From NCBI RefSeq assembly GCF_003605575.1, contig NZ_QKNY01000018.1:62001-126000 (forward strand): a stretch of 64,000 nt of DNA, read 5' to 3'. The DNA comes from Halonotius aquaticus (GTDB lineage: Archaea; Halobacteriota; Halobacteria; Halobacteriales; Haloferacaceae). The notes under the pieces were generated by a model that made no database searches, was not told the origin of the DNA, and saw only the letters and a list, made by a program, of their open reading frames with translations. Shown here in pieces: positions 25,480 through 34,784 of the stretch. Within the stretch, counting starts at the first letter, position 1. The number at the start of each line of letters is the position of its first letter. Position numbers and translations under genes: made by a program.

Positions 25480-26520
25480 TCAGCGACGCGACTGACGATA
25501 CCAGCCGACGGCCGACTCCGCAAAGACAAGCCCGCCCAGCGTCGTCGGCAGCCAGTAGGCAAATCCCCGAAACAAGACGACCCCGGCAACAGCCGTCGCC
25601 GGCGACACCGTCGTTAGCGGCGTCCCGACGAGAACGGCGACCAGCGCGCTCTCGATGCCGCCGGCTCCACCCGGCAACGGGAGAGCCAACGCGACCGACG
25701 CCAGCGGCAGCGCGACGAAGGCGGCCACCACCGAGATCGGCGTACCGATGGCCGCGAAAGCGGCCCACAATGCCAGCAGTTGACACAGCCAACCACCCAC
25801 TGAGTAGCCGAGCACAGCTAGAAGTGTTCGGCGGTCGGCCGCGATGTGTTCGAGATCATCGACAAAGCCCGCAACCCGGCCGGCGACAGTCGCCCGATCC
25901 GGGGCCGAGAGCCGCGGGACGACTGCCGCAAGCCAGCCAAGAAGCTGTGTCAAGCCGTCGATAAGTCGGGTTGTGATACCGCGGCGACGGCGCCAGAGCC
26001 CGACCGCGGCACCGCTCCCCACGACGACCGCGGCGGCGACAGCGGCAGCCGCAACGGTGAGTTGGCCCGCAAGCGAGCCGGCGACCGCGAGCCATGTCAG
26101 CCCAACAAGTGCAAAACTCACCGATGAAACGATGTTGACCGCGTCGACAGCAGCCATTGCCGCCAGCCCGCGCTCGTAGGGGACGCTGGTACGCTCGGCG
26201 ACTAACAGCGTCGTCAACGGTTCGCCGCCGGCGTTGCCGAAAGGGGTGACGTTGTTCGCAAACCCCGCGCCGGCCGACAGCAGCAGGCCTGTCCACGGCG
26301 AGACGGCCGCGTCATAGCTCCGGAGCGCAGCGCGCATTCCTAACCCCCAGCAGGCGACCCAGCCAACGATCAGGGCGGCGACGGTGGCGACGCCACTGCG
26401 GTCTGCTTGCTGGAGCGACTGCACCACATCGTCGATACCGACAAGCCACGCGAGGACGGCGATGACGGCGGCTGCCAGCAGAAAGCCCGCCAGCGTCGTC
26501 CGCAGCCGGTCGCGTGCCAT
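25480..26520 (-). CDS. AglD/LPG-synthase-like flippase-domain membrane protein
   Basis: 346 aa from ATG 26520 with about eight transmembrane helices. It is of the UPF0104 / lysylphosphatidylglycerol synthase transmembrane family. The conserved NNVTPFGNAGGEPL and LPGGAGGIESALVAVLVG motifs are present. Relatives include the C-terminal domain of AglD of the haloarchaeal S-layer glycosylation pathway; here no glycosyltransferase domain is attached. A lipid or lipid-linked sugar transfer role is inferred. The frame remains open upstream to 26961 but overlaps thiL on the opposite strand and is not used. Confidence 0.85.
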   Translation of the reverse strand: MARDRLRTTLAGFLLAAAVIAVLAWLVGIDDVVQSLQQADRSGVATVAALIVGWVACWGLGMRAALRSYDAAVSPWTGLLLSAGAGFANNVTPFGNAGGEPLTTLLVAERTSVPYERGLAAMAAVDAVNIVSSVSFALVGLTWLAVAGSLAGQLTVAAAAVAAAVVVGSGAAVGLWRRRRGITTRLIDGLTQLLGWLAAVVPRLSAPDRATVAGRVAGFVDDLEHIAADRRTLLAVLGYSVGGWLCQLLALWAAFAAIGTPISVVAAFVALPLASVALALPLPGGAGGIESALVAVLVGTPLTTVSPATAVAGVVLFRGFAYWLPTTLGGLVFAESAVGWYRQSRR

Positions 26521-26616
26521 ACCGTGGCGTCGGGCAGGGCGGCAATCAACGCACCGATCGGACACGTGGCTGGAGGCAATCCGAGAGCATACGCTTTTGT
26601 CGCCGAGGGCAAAACG

Positions 26617-27507
26617 ATGGATAACCTGATGGACGAACGTGCGGCCCTCCGACAGCTCGCGGCGACCCTTCCGCATGCCGGCGATGACGCCGCCGTCGTC
26701 GACGACACGGCGATCACGACCGACATGCTCCACGAGACGACGGATTTTCCCGCGGGAACGACCCGCTACACCGCGGGCTGGCGGTCGGTCGCCGCCTCGC
26801 TGTCGGATCTCGCGGCCGTCGGCGCAAATCCGACCGCGGCGGTCGCTGCCTACGCTGACACCGCCTTCGAGGCCGACGCCCTCAGCGATTTCATTGACGG
26901 CGCGCAGGCGGTCTGTGCGGCTGTCGACGCCGAATACGTCGGCGGCGATCTCGATACCCACAGCGAGTTCACCGTGGCGACAACGGCGATCGGAGCGGTC
27001 GATGAATCGGTCGACCGCGCGGGGGCAACCCCTGGCAACCGCGTCGTCGTCACCGGTGGGTTCGGGCGAAGCGCAGCCGCCCTCCGCTATTTCGAGCGCG
27101 AGGCGTTCGACGCCGCCAACGACCGCTTTCAGTTCACCCCGCGAGTCGACGCCGGCCGGGCGCTTGCTGGCTCGGCGACAGCGATGATGGACTCAAGCGA
27201 CGGGTTGGCGCGGTCGCTGCACCAACTCGCCGAGGCCAGCGACTGTGGGTTCGCGATCGACCGCGCGGCCGTCCCCATCGCCGACGCCCTCAGCGAGGTT
27301 GCCGACGACAGCGAGGATCGCTGGGAGGCGGCCGTCCACTTCGGCGAGGACTTTGAGTTGGTGGCGACGGTGCCGGCCGACGCTGTTGCCGATGTGCGGG
27401 CGGCCTCGCCGACACCGATAACCGAGATCGGCCGCGTCGTCGAGCGCGAGGCGGGCGTCACCGTCGACGACGAACCGCTGGCTGATCGTGGCTACACACA
27501 CGGCTAA
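26617..27507 (+). CDS. thiL: Thiamine-monophosphate kinase-like protein
   Basis: 296 aa (PurM/AIR-synthase fold), predicted to phosphorylate thiamine phosphate to thiamine diphosphate. Key parts are the early GDDAAVVD, ETTDFPAG and WRSVAASLSDLAAVGANP motifs, the central GGFGRSAAALR, and MDSSDGLARSLHQLA. The ATG at 26617 and the one at 26629 are both plausible. It is divergent from the flippase-domain gene with a 96-base spacer. ThiL is the usual name for this fold in haloarchaea, but other PurM-like kinases look similar. Confidence 0.88.
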   Translation: MDNLMDERAALRQLAATLPHAGDDAAVVDDTAITTDMLHETTDFPAGTTRYTAGWRSVAASLSDLAAVGANPTAAVAAYADTAFEADALSDFIDGAQAVCAAVDAEYVGGDLDTHSEFTVATTAIGAVDESVDRAGATPGNRVVVTGGFGRSAAALRYFEREAFDAANDRFQFTPRVDAGRALAGSATAMMDSSDGLARSLHQLAEASDCGFAIDRAAVPIADALSEVADDSEDRWEAAVHFGEDFELVATVPADAVADVRAASPTPITEIGRVVEREAGVTVDDEPLADRGYTHG

Positions 27508-27522
27508 CCCCGAGCGACCGCG

Positions 27523-29463
27523 CTACCGGAACAGCACCGTCGGCCGTCGGACGACATCGGCGACGGTGTCGGCATCGGTGATCGCCGGGAGCCGGATCGT
27601 CGCGGTTGTCCCGTCGTCGCCGTCGATCTCGAAGGCCCCACCGTAGCGGGTGACGATCCAGTTGATCAGCCAGAGCCCAAGCCCCGAGCCGTGTTCGAGT
27701 GGAGTTTCGCTGCCGGCGGCGACAACGTCCGCCTCCATCGGATCGATACCGGGGCCGTCGTCGGCGATCTCGATGTCGATCCACTCGTCGACATCGCTGA
27801 CGGTCACTGAAACACCCGGCTCGGCGACTGGGTTATGCGTGATCGCGTTTGTCATCGCCTCCGAGAGCGCGTCTTCAAGCTCCGCGCCGGCACAGATATC
27901 CCGGTCGGTCGTGAGCGTCACGTCGATGGTGGCCGCCGGATGTGCCTCACGGTGGCTGGCGACGATCCGGGCGAGCATCGTGGTCGGATCGAGCCGTCGC
28001 GGCTCCCGCTCGATGCGGGCGTTTGCTTCGAGCGTCTGGGCGTGCTCGCTCAGCGAAACGAGGTCGGCGGCGACGCCTTCGATCCGACCGGCGGTTGCGC
28101 GCGGCGATTCAGTTTCGCCCGTATTGATGAGGTTCGCAAACCCCATGACCTTCGACATATCGTTGCGGAGGTTGTGCCGCAGCACACGGTTGAGTAGCGC
28201 GATCAACTGCTCCGTCCGGCGGCGTTCGGTCACGTCCGTCTGAAACCCAAGGTAGTGAGTTAGCTCGCCGTCATCATCGAAGATCGGCGTGAGTTGGGTG
28301 CGATTCCAGAACGGCGTCCCGTCCTTGCGGTAGTTGATAAGTTCGACCGTGACCGACGATTCAGTTTCGATCGCCGAACGGAACCGCTCGGCTGCGTCGG
28401 GATCGGTCGCCTCACCCTGGAGAAACCGGCAGTTGCGACCGATGGCCTCGTCGGCATCGTAGCCCGTAATTCGCTCAAAGCCACCGTTAACGTAGACCAG
28501 CGGCTCGTCGGGCTGGCTTGGATCGGCGATCGTGATCCCGATGTCGGCGTCGTCGATCGCCCTGGTTTTGATCCGAAGCTCTTCTTCTCGGGCTTTCCGG
28601 GTGGTGATGTCGCGACCGACACCTTGCACGCCGACGATCTCGCCGGCCTCGGTGATCGGCGTCGCATTGACCTCGATGACGACGATATCGCCGTCGGTGG
28701 CACAAAACTCGAGTTCGATGTTTTCGATCGGTTCACCGTCCAGCAGTTGGTCGTAGGCGATGGCTGCATCGCGGGCTGATTCGTTGGTGATGAACTCGGT
28801 GAAGGGCTCACCGGTCAGTTCCGCGGGCTGATACCCTAAGACGCGTTCTATGGCCGTCGAGACGTAGCTAAACTGCCCGGCGTCGTCGACACGAAACAGG
28901 ATGTCGAAGCTGGTTTCGGCGATGCCCTCAAACCGCTCTTTTTCGCGACGCAGTCGCTCGTTTTGCTCACGGAGATCACGCTCATAGGCCTGTTGTTCGA
29001 GCGCGCTCCCGACGAGTTTTGCCAGCAACTCCACGAACAGCGCCTCGGATTCCGCAAACGACTCGGCTCGCTGGTCGTGGTCGGCGAAACAGACAGTGCC
29101 GTAGACCGCGTCGTCGACGACGACTTTCGCGCCGATGTAGGTGCCGAGCCCAAAGGTTTCGATGGCTTGCTCGTTGATCGCCGACACCGACACGTCTTGG
29201 ATGGCAAGTGCCCCGTCGAGTTCGATGGTGCGGCGACAGTACGCTTCGTCGAGCGGGCAGGTTTCACCCGGCTGGATGAGATCGTGGTCGCCCGTGGCAT
29301 GGACGATCTCCTGTTGGCCGTCCTCGATCCGCGTAAAAAAGCCGACCGGCAGGTCGAGATACGCCGTCCCGATGGCGAGGGCGTCGTCGATCCGAGCACC
29401 AAGATCGACACCCGGCTCCGCGAACGTATCATAGAGCCGTTCGCGGTAGGCGGCAGAATGCAT
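27523..29463 (-). CDS. GAF-PAS-LOV sensor histidine kinase
   Basis: 646 aa, cytoplasmic. Domains are GAF (about 20-160), a PAS domain (175-290) ending in GRDITTRK, a second PAS domain of LOV type (300-415), and the kinase core with H-box RVLRHNLRND (His430) and ATPase boxes ADDGPGID and HGSGLGLWL. The LOV part has the full flavin-binding signature GRNCRFLQG with adduct Cys345, NYRKDG, and the signalling Gln in LGFQTDVT. It is therefore predicted to sense blue light through an FMN-cysteinyl adduct. The usual order (sensors before kinase) is kept. The zinc importer operon ends about 150 bases upstream. Confidence 0.92.
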   Translation of the reverse strand: MHSAAYRERLYDTFAEPGVDLGARIDDALAIGTAYLDLPVGFFTRIEDGQQEIVHATGDHDLIQPGETCPLDEAYCRRTIELDGALAIQDVSVSAINEQAIETFGLGTYIGAKVVVDDAVYGTVCFADHDQRAESFAESEALFVELLAKLVGSALEQQAYERDLREQNERLRREKERFEGIAETSFDILFRVDDAGQFSYVSTAIERVLGYQPAELTGEPFTEFITNESARDAAIAYDQLLDGEPIENIELEFCATDGDIVVIEVNATPITEAGEIVGVQGVGRDITTRKAREEELRIKTRAIDDADIGITIADPSQPDEPLVYVNGGFERITGYDADEAIGRNCRFLQGEATDPDAAERFRSAIETESSVTVELINYRKDGTPFWNRTQLTPIFDDDGELTHYLGFQTDVTERRRTEQLIALLNRVLRHNLRNDMSKVMGFANLINTGETESPRATAGRIEGVAADLVSLSEHAQTLEANARIEREPRRLDPTTMLARIVASHREAHPAATIDVTLTTDRDICAGAELEDALSEAMTNAITHNPVAEPGVSVTVSDVDEWIDIEIADDGPGIDPMEADVVAAGSETPLEHGSGLGLWLINWIVTRYGGAFEIDGDDGTTATIRLPAITDADTVADVVRRPTVLFR

Positions 29464-29609
29464 AGGCGTAGTTGTCAGTGAAAGGACTTAACCTATGTGA
29501 CACACCGCGTCGCATGATTTCACCCGCACTTGCTCCCAGTACAACCGTACGGGAGGACGAAGCGATCGACGGCGAGCTGGGGATGACCAGATCCAAAACG
29601 CTTCCAGCG

Positions 29610-30638
29610 TTATTTGTCGTCTCCGCCGTCGGCTGTGACCGGCTGCGAAGCGGCTGCCGCCGAGGACGCCTGCGTTCGCCGAGCGAGCCGGTGGCGAACC
29701 CGCACGCTGAGTTTGCTTACCGTATAGAGCGCGATCGCCACGAGCACGATCGTCCCGCCGGCGGCGATGTCGTACTGATAGGAGAGTGTCACACCGGCTG
29801 TCGTGGCAATGAGACCGACTCCGACGGCAACCCCGATAGCTCGCTTGAAGCCTCGAACCGGCGTTGCCGCCGCAACCGGGATCACGAGCATCCCGGCGAC
29901 GAGAATGACGCCCATGATCTGCATCGCGCCGACAACGACGACCGCCGTCAGCACAGCAAGCAGCTGGTTGTATCGGGTCACGTGTATCCCGGCGGCACGG
30001 GCCCCGATCTCGTCGAAGGTGACGAAGACGAGCGGCCGGTAGGCGACGGCGACGGCGGCGGTTACGACGACGCTCAACCCCAGCAGGATCGCCGCGTTCA
30101 ATCGGGAGACAGTGGCAAGCGAGCCGAAAAGGTAGGCGTTGATGCCGACAGCGATTCCCCCATCGGTCGCGGTCACGAGGATGCTCCCAACCGCAAACGA
30201 TCCCGTCAGGACGATCGCGAGTGAGGTATCACGGTAGGCCCCAGCGTAATCGACCAACGACTGCACGAGCAGCGCGGCGACAGCGGCGACCAGCAGTGCG
30301 GTCACGAACGGTGCGACGACGACCGAAAACGTCGCGTTGACGAACAGCCCGACGGCGACGCCGGCGAACGCCGAGTGGGCGAGCGTGTCGCCGATCATCG
30401 CCATCTCTCGGTGGACGAGGAAGCTGCCGACGAGCGCGCCGATAATCGCGATACAGATCGCAGCCAGATACGCCCGCTGCATGAACGGCGAGGCAAGCAT
30501 GTCGATCCCGGTGAGCCCAGCGATCCCATCAAGGGCGGTTCCCCACACGCTATCGAGGACGAACTGCACGGCAGCGTCGACACTCAGTTGGGCGAGCACT
30601 GCAGGCGGTGTCGACGCGGAAAGTGAGAGTGGTGTCAT
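29610..30638 (-). CDS. Zn/Mn-type ABC transporter permease
   Basis: 342 aa, ZnuB/MntB (ABC-3) family integral membrane protein with about nine helices. The signature region GDTLAHSAFAGVAVG near residue 90 and QIMGVILVAGMLVIP near 245 are present. It forms the channel for a metal chelated by the binding lipoprotein at 31375. The start codon overlaps the ATPase stop by one base, so the three genes are translated as one operon. The metal (Zn2+ or Mn2+) cannot be fixed from sequence alone. Confidence 0.92.
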   Translation of the reverse strand: MTPLSLSASTPPAVLAQLSVDAAVQFVLDSVWGTALDGIAGLTGIDMLASPFMQRAYLAAICIAIIGALVGSFLVHREMAMIGDTLAHSAFAGVAVGLFVNATFSVVVAPFVTALLVAAVAALLVQSLVDYAGAYRDTSLAIVLTGSFAVGSILVTATDGGIAVGINAYLFGSLATVSRLNAAILLGLSVVVTAAVAVAYRPLVFVTFDEIGARAAGIHVTRYNQLLAVLTAVVVVGAMQIMGVILVAGMLVIPVAAATPVRGFKRAIGVAVGVGLIATTAGVTLSYQYDIAAGGTIVLVAIALYTVSKLSVRVRHRLARRTQASSAAAASQPVTADGGDDK

Positions 30639-31375
30639 CAGTGCTGGTGGTGAATGAGTGATTGGCCACCGCCGTAGGCGTCGGCCAGTGCGTCGGTTTC
30701 AACAAACGACTCGGGGTCGCCGTGGAAGTATAGCTCCCGGTTGAGGCAGGCGATCTCCGAAGCGTGTGTGGTGACGATGCCGATATCGTGTTCGATGAGG
30801 ATGATCGTGATCCCCTCCTCGTTCAGCGCATGGAGGAGATCGTAGAACGCCTCCCTGGATTCGGCATCGACACCGACAGTCGGCTCATCCAACGCGAGGA
30901 GATCGGCCTCGGAGGCGAGGGCGCGAGCGATAAACGCCCGCTGGCGTTGCCCACCGGAGAGCCGGCCGATCCGGCGATCAGCGATGTCGGTGATCCCGAC
31001 GCGTTGTAAGGCTGCATCGATCGCGGCGCGGTCATCGTCGGTGAATCGACCCAGCAGCGTGTGTGCGTACCGCCCCATCCGGACAGCCTCTCTGACGGTG
31101 ATCGGCATCGCGCCGTTTGTGTCGCTCACCGTCTGTGGGACAAAGCCGATCCGCTCGCCGTGATTTGATTCGTGGGTAGGATCGCCGAACAGCCGGACCG
31201 TGCCGGAGTCTGGACGGCGCAGCCCAATGATGAGTTCAAGCAGCGTTGTCTTCCCCGAGCCGTTCGGCCCAACGAGTCCGAGGAACGCCCCCGATTCAAC
31301 CGCAAGTGAAACACCATCGATGACCGGCTGGTCGCCGTAGGCAAACGTGACGTCATCGACATCGAGGAGCACCAT
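30638..31375 (-). CDS. Zn/Mn-type ABC transporter ATP-binding protein
   Basis: 245 aa with Walker A GPNGSGKTT, signature LSGGQRQR, Walker B LLALDEPTVGVD and the His-switch LIEHDIG. It is the ATPase of the metal importer and closely fits the ZnuC family. It overlaps the lipoprotein gene (TAATG) on one side and the permease gene on the other. The final residues are histidine-containing (GQSLIHHQH). Confidence 0.93.
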   Translation of the reverse strand: MVLLDVDDVTFAYGDQPVIDGVSLAVESGAFLGLVGPNGSGKTTLLELIIGLRRPDSGTVRLFGDPTHESNHGERIGFVPQTVSDTNGAMPITVREAVRMGRYAHTLLGRFTDDDRAAIDAALQRVGITDIADRRIGRLSGGQRQRAFIARALASEADLLALDEPTVGVDAESREAFYDLLHALNEEGITIILIEHDIGIVTTHASEIACLNRELYFHGDPESFVETDALADAYGGGQSLIHHQH

Positions 31376-32481
31376 TATGCGTCAAAAACTCGTTCGAGCG
31401 TCGGGAGGTTGACCGTTTCCATGATCTCGATGTAGCCGAGACCATCCTGTTCCCACTCGTCGGTAAGTCCCGGAATCGCCGTCAGCGGTAGCACCGCCTC
31501 GGCGTCGGTGTCGGCAACAAGCTGGGTGGCAGCCCGCTGTGATTCGAGTGGATCCGCACAGATGTACTGCAGGTCGTGGGTCTCAATGAGTTCCTGTGCG
31601 CGCTGAATATCGCGGCTCGTCGGCCGGTCGTCCGGCGAGACATTCGTGAGGGAGGCAACGGTCACGTCGTAGCGGTCGCTGAGGTACTGGAAGGCGTTGT
31701 GTCCCGCCACGAGAAGCATGCCACTCGATGCGTCGGCGACTGTCGACTCAATCTGTTCGTGGAGGCCGTCAAGGTCGTCTTGGAACGCCGCGGCGTTGTC
31801 GGCGTAGGCCTCGGCGTTGTCGGGGTCAACAGCCGCGAGGGCCTGCTGGACGGTATCGGTCGCCGTCTTCACGCGAAGCGGATCCATCCAGAAGTGTGGA
31901 TCCATCCCGGAGCCGTGATCGTGTTCCTCGTCGCTGTGGTGGTCGGTTTCCTCGGTGTGCGCTGTCTCGTTGTGGCCGTCGTGAGTTGTCTCATTGTGCG
32001 CTGTTTCGGTGTGGTCGCCATCGGCTTCTGTCTCATTGTGGTCGCCGTCATGTGTCGTGTCGTGTTCGCCGGCAGGCTCATCGTGACCACCACTGATCGC
32101 CAGCAGATCAACATCCGCACTCGCATCAACGGTTGCCACATCGGCACCGTCGGCGTCGAGATCGGCGGTGATGTCGTCAACCCACGGCTGGAAGCCGGTC
32201 ATGCCGTGGACGAACAGGTCAGCATCGCGGATGGCCTCCCGAACACGCGGGCCGGGCTCCCACCCATGACCGTGTTGCCCGACAGGAACAAGCAGCTCAG
32301 CGGTCGCCGCATCACCGGCAACATGCTCGGCGATATCCCCGAAGACGAAAAACGAGGCTTGGGTGGTCGTTGCTGTCGTGGCTGATTCGGCGGCTGATCC
32401 ATCGTCAGTACACCCTGCAAGCGCGCCGCTGCCGGCCGCTGTCGCGGCGGCAGCCAACACCTGGCGTCTATTGAGGTTCAT
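31375..32481 (-). CDS. Zn/Mn-type ABC transporter binding lipoprotein with His-rich loop
   Basis: 368 aa. A Tat signal (NRRQVLAAAA) and lipobox ALAGC anchor it outside the cell. The ZnuA fold shows the expected ligand histidines: near GQHGHGWEP, DPHFWMDP and AGHNAFQYLSDRYD. Between about residues 133 and 200 lies a long Asp/His/Glu/Thr-rich loop with more than fifteen histidines, the mark of zinc-type ZnuA proteins, where it gathers Zn2+ or senses its level. Thus zinc is more likely than manganese. It is the first gene of the importer operon. Confidence 0.93.
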   Translation of the reverse strand: MNLNRRQVLAAAATAAGSGALAGCTDDGSAAESATTATTTQASFFVFGDIAEHVAGDAATAELLVPVGQHGHGWEPGPRVREAIRDADLFVHGMTGFQPWVDDITADLDADGADVATVDASADVDLLAISGGHDEPAGEHDTTHDGDHNETEADGDHTETAHNETTHDGHNETAHTEETDHHSDEEHDHGSGMDPHFWMDPLRVKTATDTVQQALAAVDPDNAEAYADNAAAFQDDLDGLHEQIESTVADASSGMLLVAGHNAFQYLSDRYDVTVASLTNVSPDDRPTSRDIQRAQELIETHDLQYICADPLESQRAATQLVADTDAEAVLPLTAIPGLTDEWEQDGLGYIEIMETVNLPTLERVFDA

Positions 32482-32692
32482 CTGTAGTTATTAAAATAAA
32501 GCTTTGATATAATAATATTTGGTATTTAGTTTTAGTCAGTAATAACTCGGTGCGGAAGCACGTACTGAGAGCCTGAGCTGACGCGCATGAATCCGAACAA
32601 GTGGTACCACCCAGAAGTGGTACCAACCAGGTGAGACTCACGAGCGGTGGCCGCGGCTCTACGACGCTGGCGATCACACAGCAGTAAGCGGG
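32482..32692 (-). promoter_or_regulatory. Upstream region of the zinc importer: AT-rich promoter and GGTACC repeat
   Basis: The first 60 bases upstream of the lipoprotein ATG are very AT-rich and contain a TATA-like TATTATTATATC on the minus strand. Further up, GTGGTACCAC (32601-32610, a perfect palindrome) and GTGGTACCAA (32617-32626) form a 16-base-period direct repeat. They also pair with each other as a hairpin around CCAGAA. They could be a metal-regulator operator or the 3' hairpin of the LOV kinase transcript. Confidence 0.45.
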
Positions 32693-34618
32693 TTACTCTG
32701 CGGAGTTCGGTGGCTCCGCCGGCGACACCGGCCGGTCGATCCGATCGGTCACATCCTCCTGAAAGCCGACCATGCGCTCGTCGTCGCCGCTGGCGACCGG
32801 GACGATGGTGATGTGATTCCAAAATGGGGTGCCGTCAGCGCGGTAGTTTCGCAGCGTCACCGATGTTGACTCGCGGTTTTCGATCCCGGCGCTGAGCTCG
32901 GCGACCCGTTGGTCGTCGGTGGCTGGCCCTTGCAGAAACCGGCAGTTCTGCCCGAGCATCTCCTCGGCCGTGTAGCCGGTCAGTTCACAGAAAGCGTCGT
33001 TGACGTAGATGATGGGGTTGTCCGGGGCAGTTGGGTCGGTGAGGACGATCCCGATCGGGGCCTCGTCCATCGCCTGTGTTTTGCGGGCCAACTCCGCCTC
33101 GCGGGCGACCTGTTCGGTCACGTCACGGCCAACAAAGAGGTGATGGCCGGTGACGATCTCCGGGGTAGCGGTGTATTCGATAATACGCCTCCAGCCGGCG
33201 TCGTCGACGGCGGTGACCGTGGCCCGCTCGCTGAGATCGGGGTCGGCCCAGATCGTCTCGACGGTGACCCCCTCGGCGAAAAAGTCCGTGAGAACACGGC
33301 CGAGCAGCGCGGTCCGATCGGCGCCAAAGAGCTCGCCGGCAGCGGGATTGGCCTCAACGATTCGGCCGTCGTCGGTGACGACGACGATCGCATCGCAAGC
33401 CCCCTCGACGGCCGCCCGATAGGTGTCTCGGGCCCGGGTCAGCTCCGGAAGGTCGTGGCTGATCTTCATCGCGGGTTTTTGCGGCACCGAGACGGTCATA
33501 ACCGTTCCCGCGTCGGTGGCCATCGCGTCGATCGTGCCGTCGTGGCTGCTGACGATCCAGTGGGCCAGCCAGAGGCCGAGGCCGCTGCCGTGGGTAAACG
33601 GCGTTTCGGTGCCGGTATCCAACACGTCGATCTCCTGCTCGCTGAGGCCAGGGCCGTCGTCGACAATCTCGATCTCGACGGCATCCGGTACCGTCTCAAC
33701 GGTCACGGTGATCGTCGGCGCGTCACCGCCGTGTTTGGCGGCGTTGTCGAGCAACTCCATGAGCGCGCGTTCGAAGCTTGGTAACACGGCTGTCGTGATC
33801 GAGCCGTCAGCGATAACCGAGATCGACGCCGCCGGGTAGTCGTCGTCGACAGCGTCAACGAGACTGTCGACGAGGGCGACGATATCAACGGTCGTGCGGT
33901 CGGCGTCGCTGGTGACGATCCGTTCAAGCTCGCGGGCTTTCTCCGAGAGTTGGAGGAGGTCGTCGATATGTTCAAAGACGGTATCGTCGTGCCCGGTGTC
34001 GGTGTCGGCGGCCATGAGCTGTGTGAACCCCCGAATGACCGACATCTCGTTGCGGAGATTGTGCCGCAGCACGCGGTTGAGCACCGTCGCCAGCGTCGTC
34101 TGGTTGGTGAGCGCGGTGGCGACAGTCTCACGTTCAAGTTCGCGTTCCAGTAGACAGGCCAGCAATTCGGCGAACTGACGGTCGGCGTCGGTAAAGGGCT
34201 CGCGGCCCTCGGCAGCGACAAAGCAGACGGTGCCGCGTGGCTCCCCGTCGAGGACGATCGGCGTCCCGAGATAACAGCCGAGTTCACGGGTGTCTCGGGC
34301 CGGATCGTCGGCCCACTCGCTGGCCGACACGTCGGGAACGGACTGCTGGTCGCCCAACTCGATCGCGTGCCGACAGTAGGTTTCTCGGAGATCAAGTTCG
34401 AGTTCCGGCGGGGTGTGACCGTCGGCGGCGTCGGTGCTGACCATCGCCTGCCAGTCGTCGGTCGCGGTGTCGATCCGCGTAAGATGACCGTTGTCGACGC
34501 CAAGATACGAGACGCCGAGTTGGAGGGCGTCGCGGGCCTTCTGGTCGAACGGACAGTCCCGGCGAATGATCTCGAACAGTTGCTGTTGAGCGGCCGCCAC
34601 ATCGTCCGGGTCAGTCAT
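32693..34618 (-). CDS. GAF-kinase-PAS-LOV histidine kinase (inverted order)
   Basis: 641 aa from ATG 34618. The order is unusual: a GAF domain (20-165), then the kinase core (H-box RVLRHNLRNE with His186, ATPase boxes VDDGPGLS and HGSGLGLWL up to about 380), then a PAS domain (395-505) and last a LOV domain (512-627). The LOV domain has the photoactive signature GQNCRFLQG with Cys559, NYRADG, and the Gln of VGFQEDVT. Sensors after the kinase core occur rarely; the arrangement may regulate by contact across a dimer. It lies upstream of the zinc importer, on the same strand, 211 bases away. Confidence 0.9.
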   Translation of the reverse strand: MTDPDDVAAAQQQLFEIIRRDCPFDQKARDALQLGVSYLGVDNGHLTRIDTATDDWQAMVSTDAADGHTPPELELDLRETYCRHAIELGDQQSVPDVSASEWADDPARDTRELGCYLGTPIVLDGEPRGTVCFVAAEGREPFTDADRQFAELLACLLERELERETVATALTNQTTLATVLNRVLRHNLRNEMSVIRGFTQLMAADTDTGHDDTVFEHIDDLLQLSEKARELERIVTSDADRTTVDIVALVDSLVDAVDDDYPAASISVIADGSITTAVLPSFERALMELLDNAAKHGGDAPTITVTVETVPDAVEIEIVDDGPGLSEQEIDVLDTGTETPFTHGSGLGLWLAHWIVSSHDGTIDAMATDAGTVMTVSVPQKPAMKISHDLPELTRARDTYRAAVEGACDAIVVVTDDGRIVEANPAAGELFGADRTALLGRVLTDFFAEGVTVETIWADPDLSERATVTAVDDAGWRRIIEYTATPEIVTGHHLFVGRDVTEQVAREAELARKTQAMDEAPIGIVLTDPTAPDNPIIYVNDAFCELTGYTAEEMLGQNCRFLQGPATDDQRVAELSAGIENRESTSVTLRNYRADGTPFWNHITIVPVASGDDERMVGFQEDVTDRIDRPVSPAEPPNSAE

Positions 34619-34784
34619 GGCTGTCCCCCGAACCATGGGACGTCGTCGGTGCCAACGCCGCCAGCGGTCAGCCGCGATCTGGGGTGTTGGGGACTGGCTG
34701 TCATACTACGACACAACAATTACTAGTCAGAGAACAAAACCATGTGCCCTCACCAACACGATCTCAGTCACTCTAAGCGAGCGG

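Noticed and set aside
24591-25964. A 457-codon plus-strand frame across the PDCD5, S19e and flippase-domain genes
   Set aside because: It crosses three well-supported opposite-strand genes and changes composition at each border, so it is a shadow.
31950-32100. Repetitive sequence suggesting a CRISPR or tandem repeat
   Set aside because: It is the low-complexity His/Asp/Glu/Thr-coding loop of the zinc-binding lipoprotein, without equal spacers.
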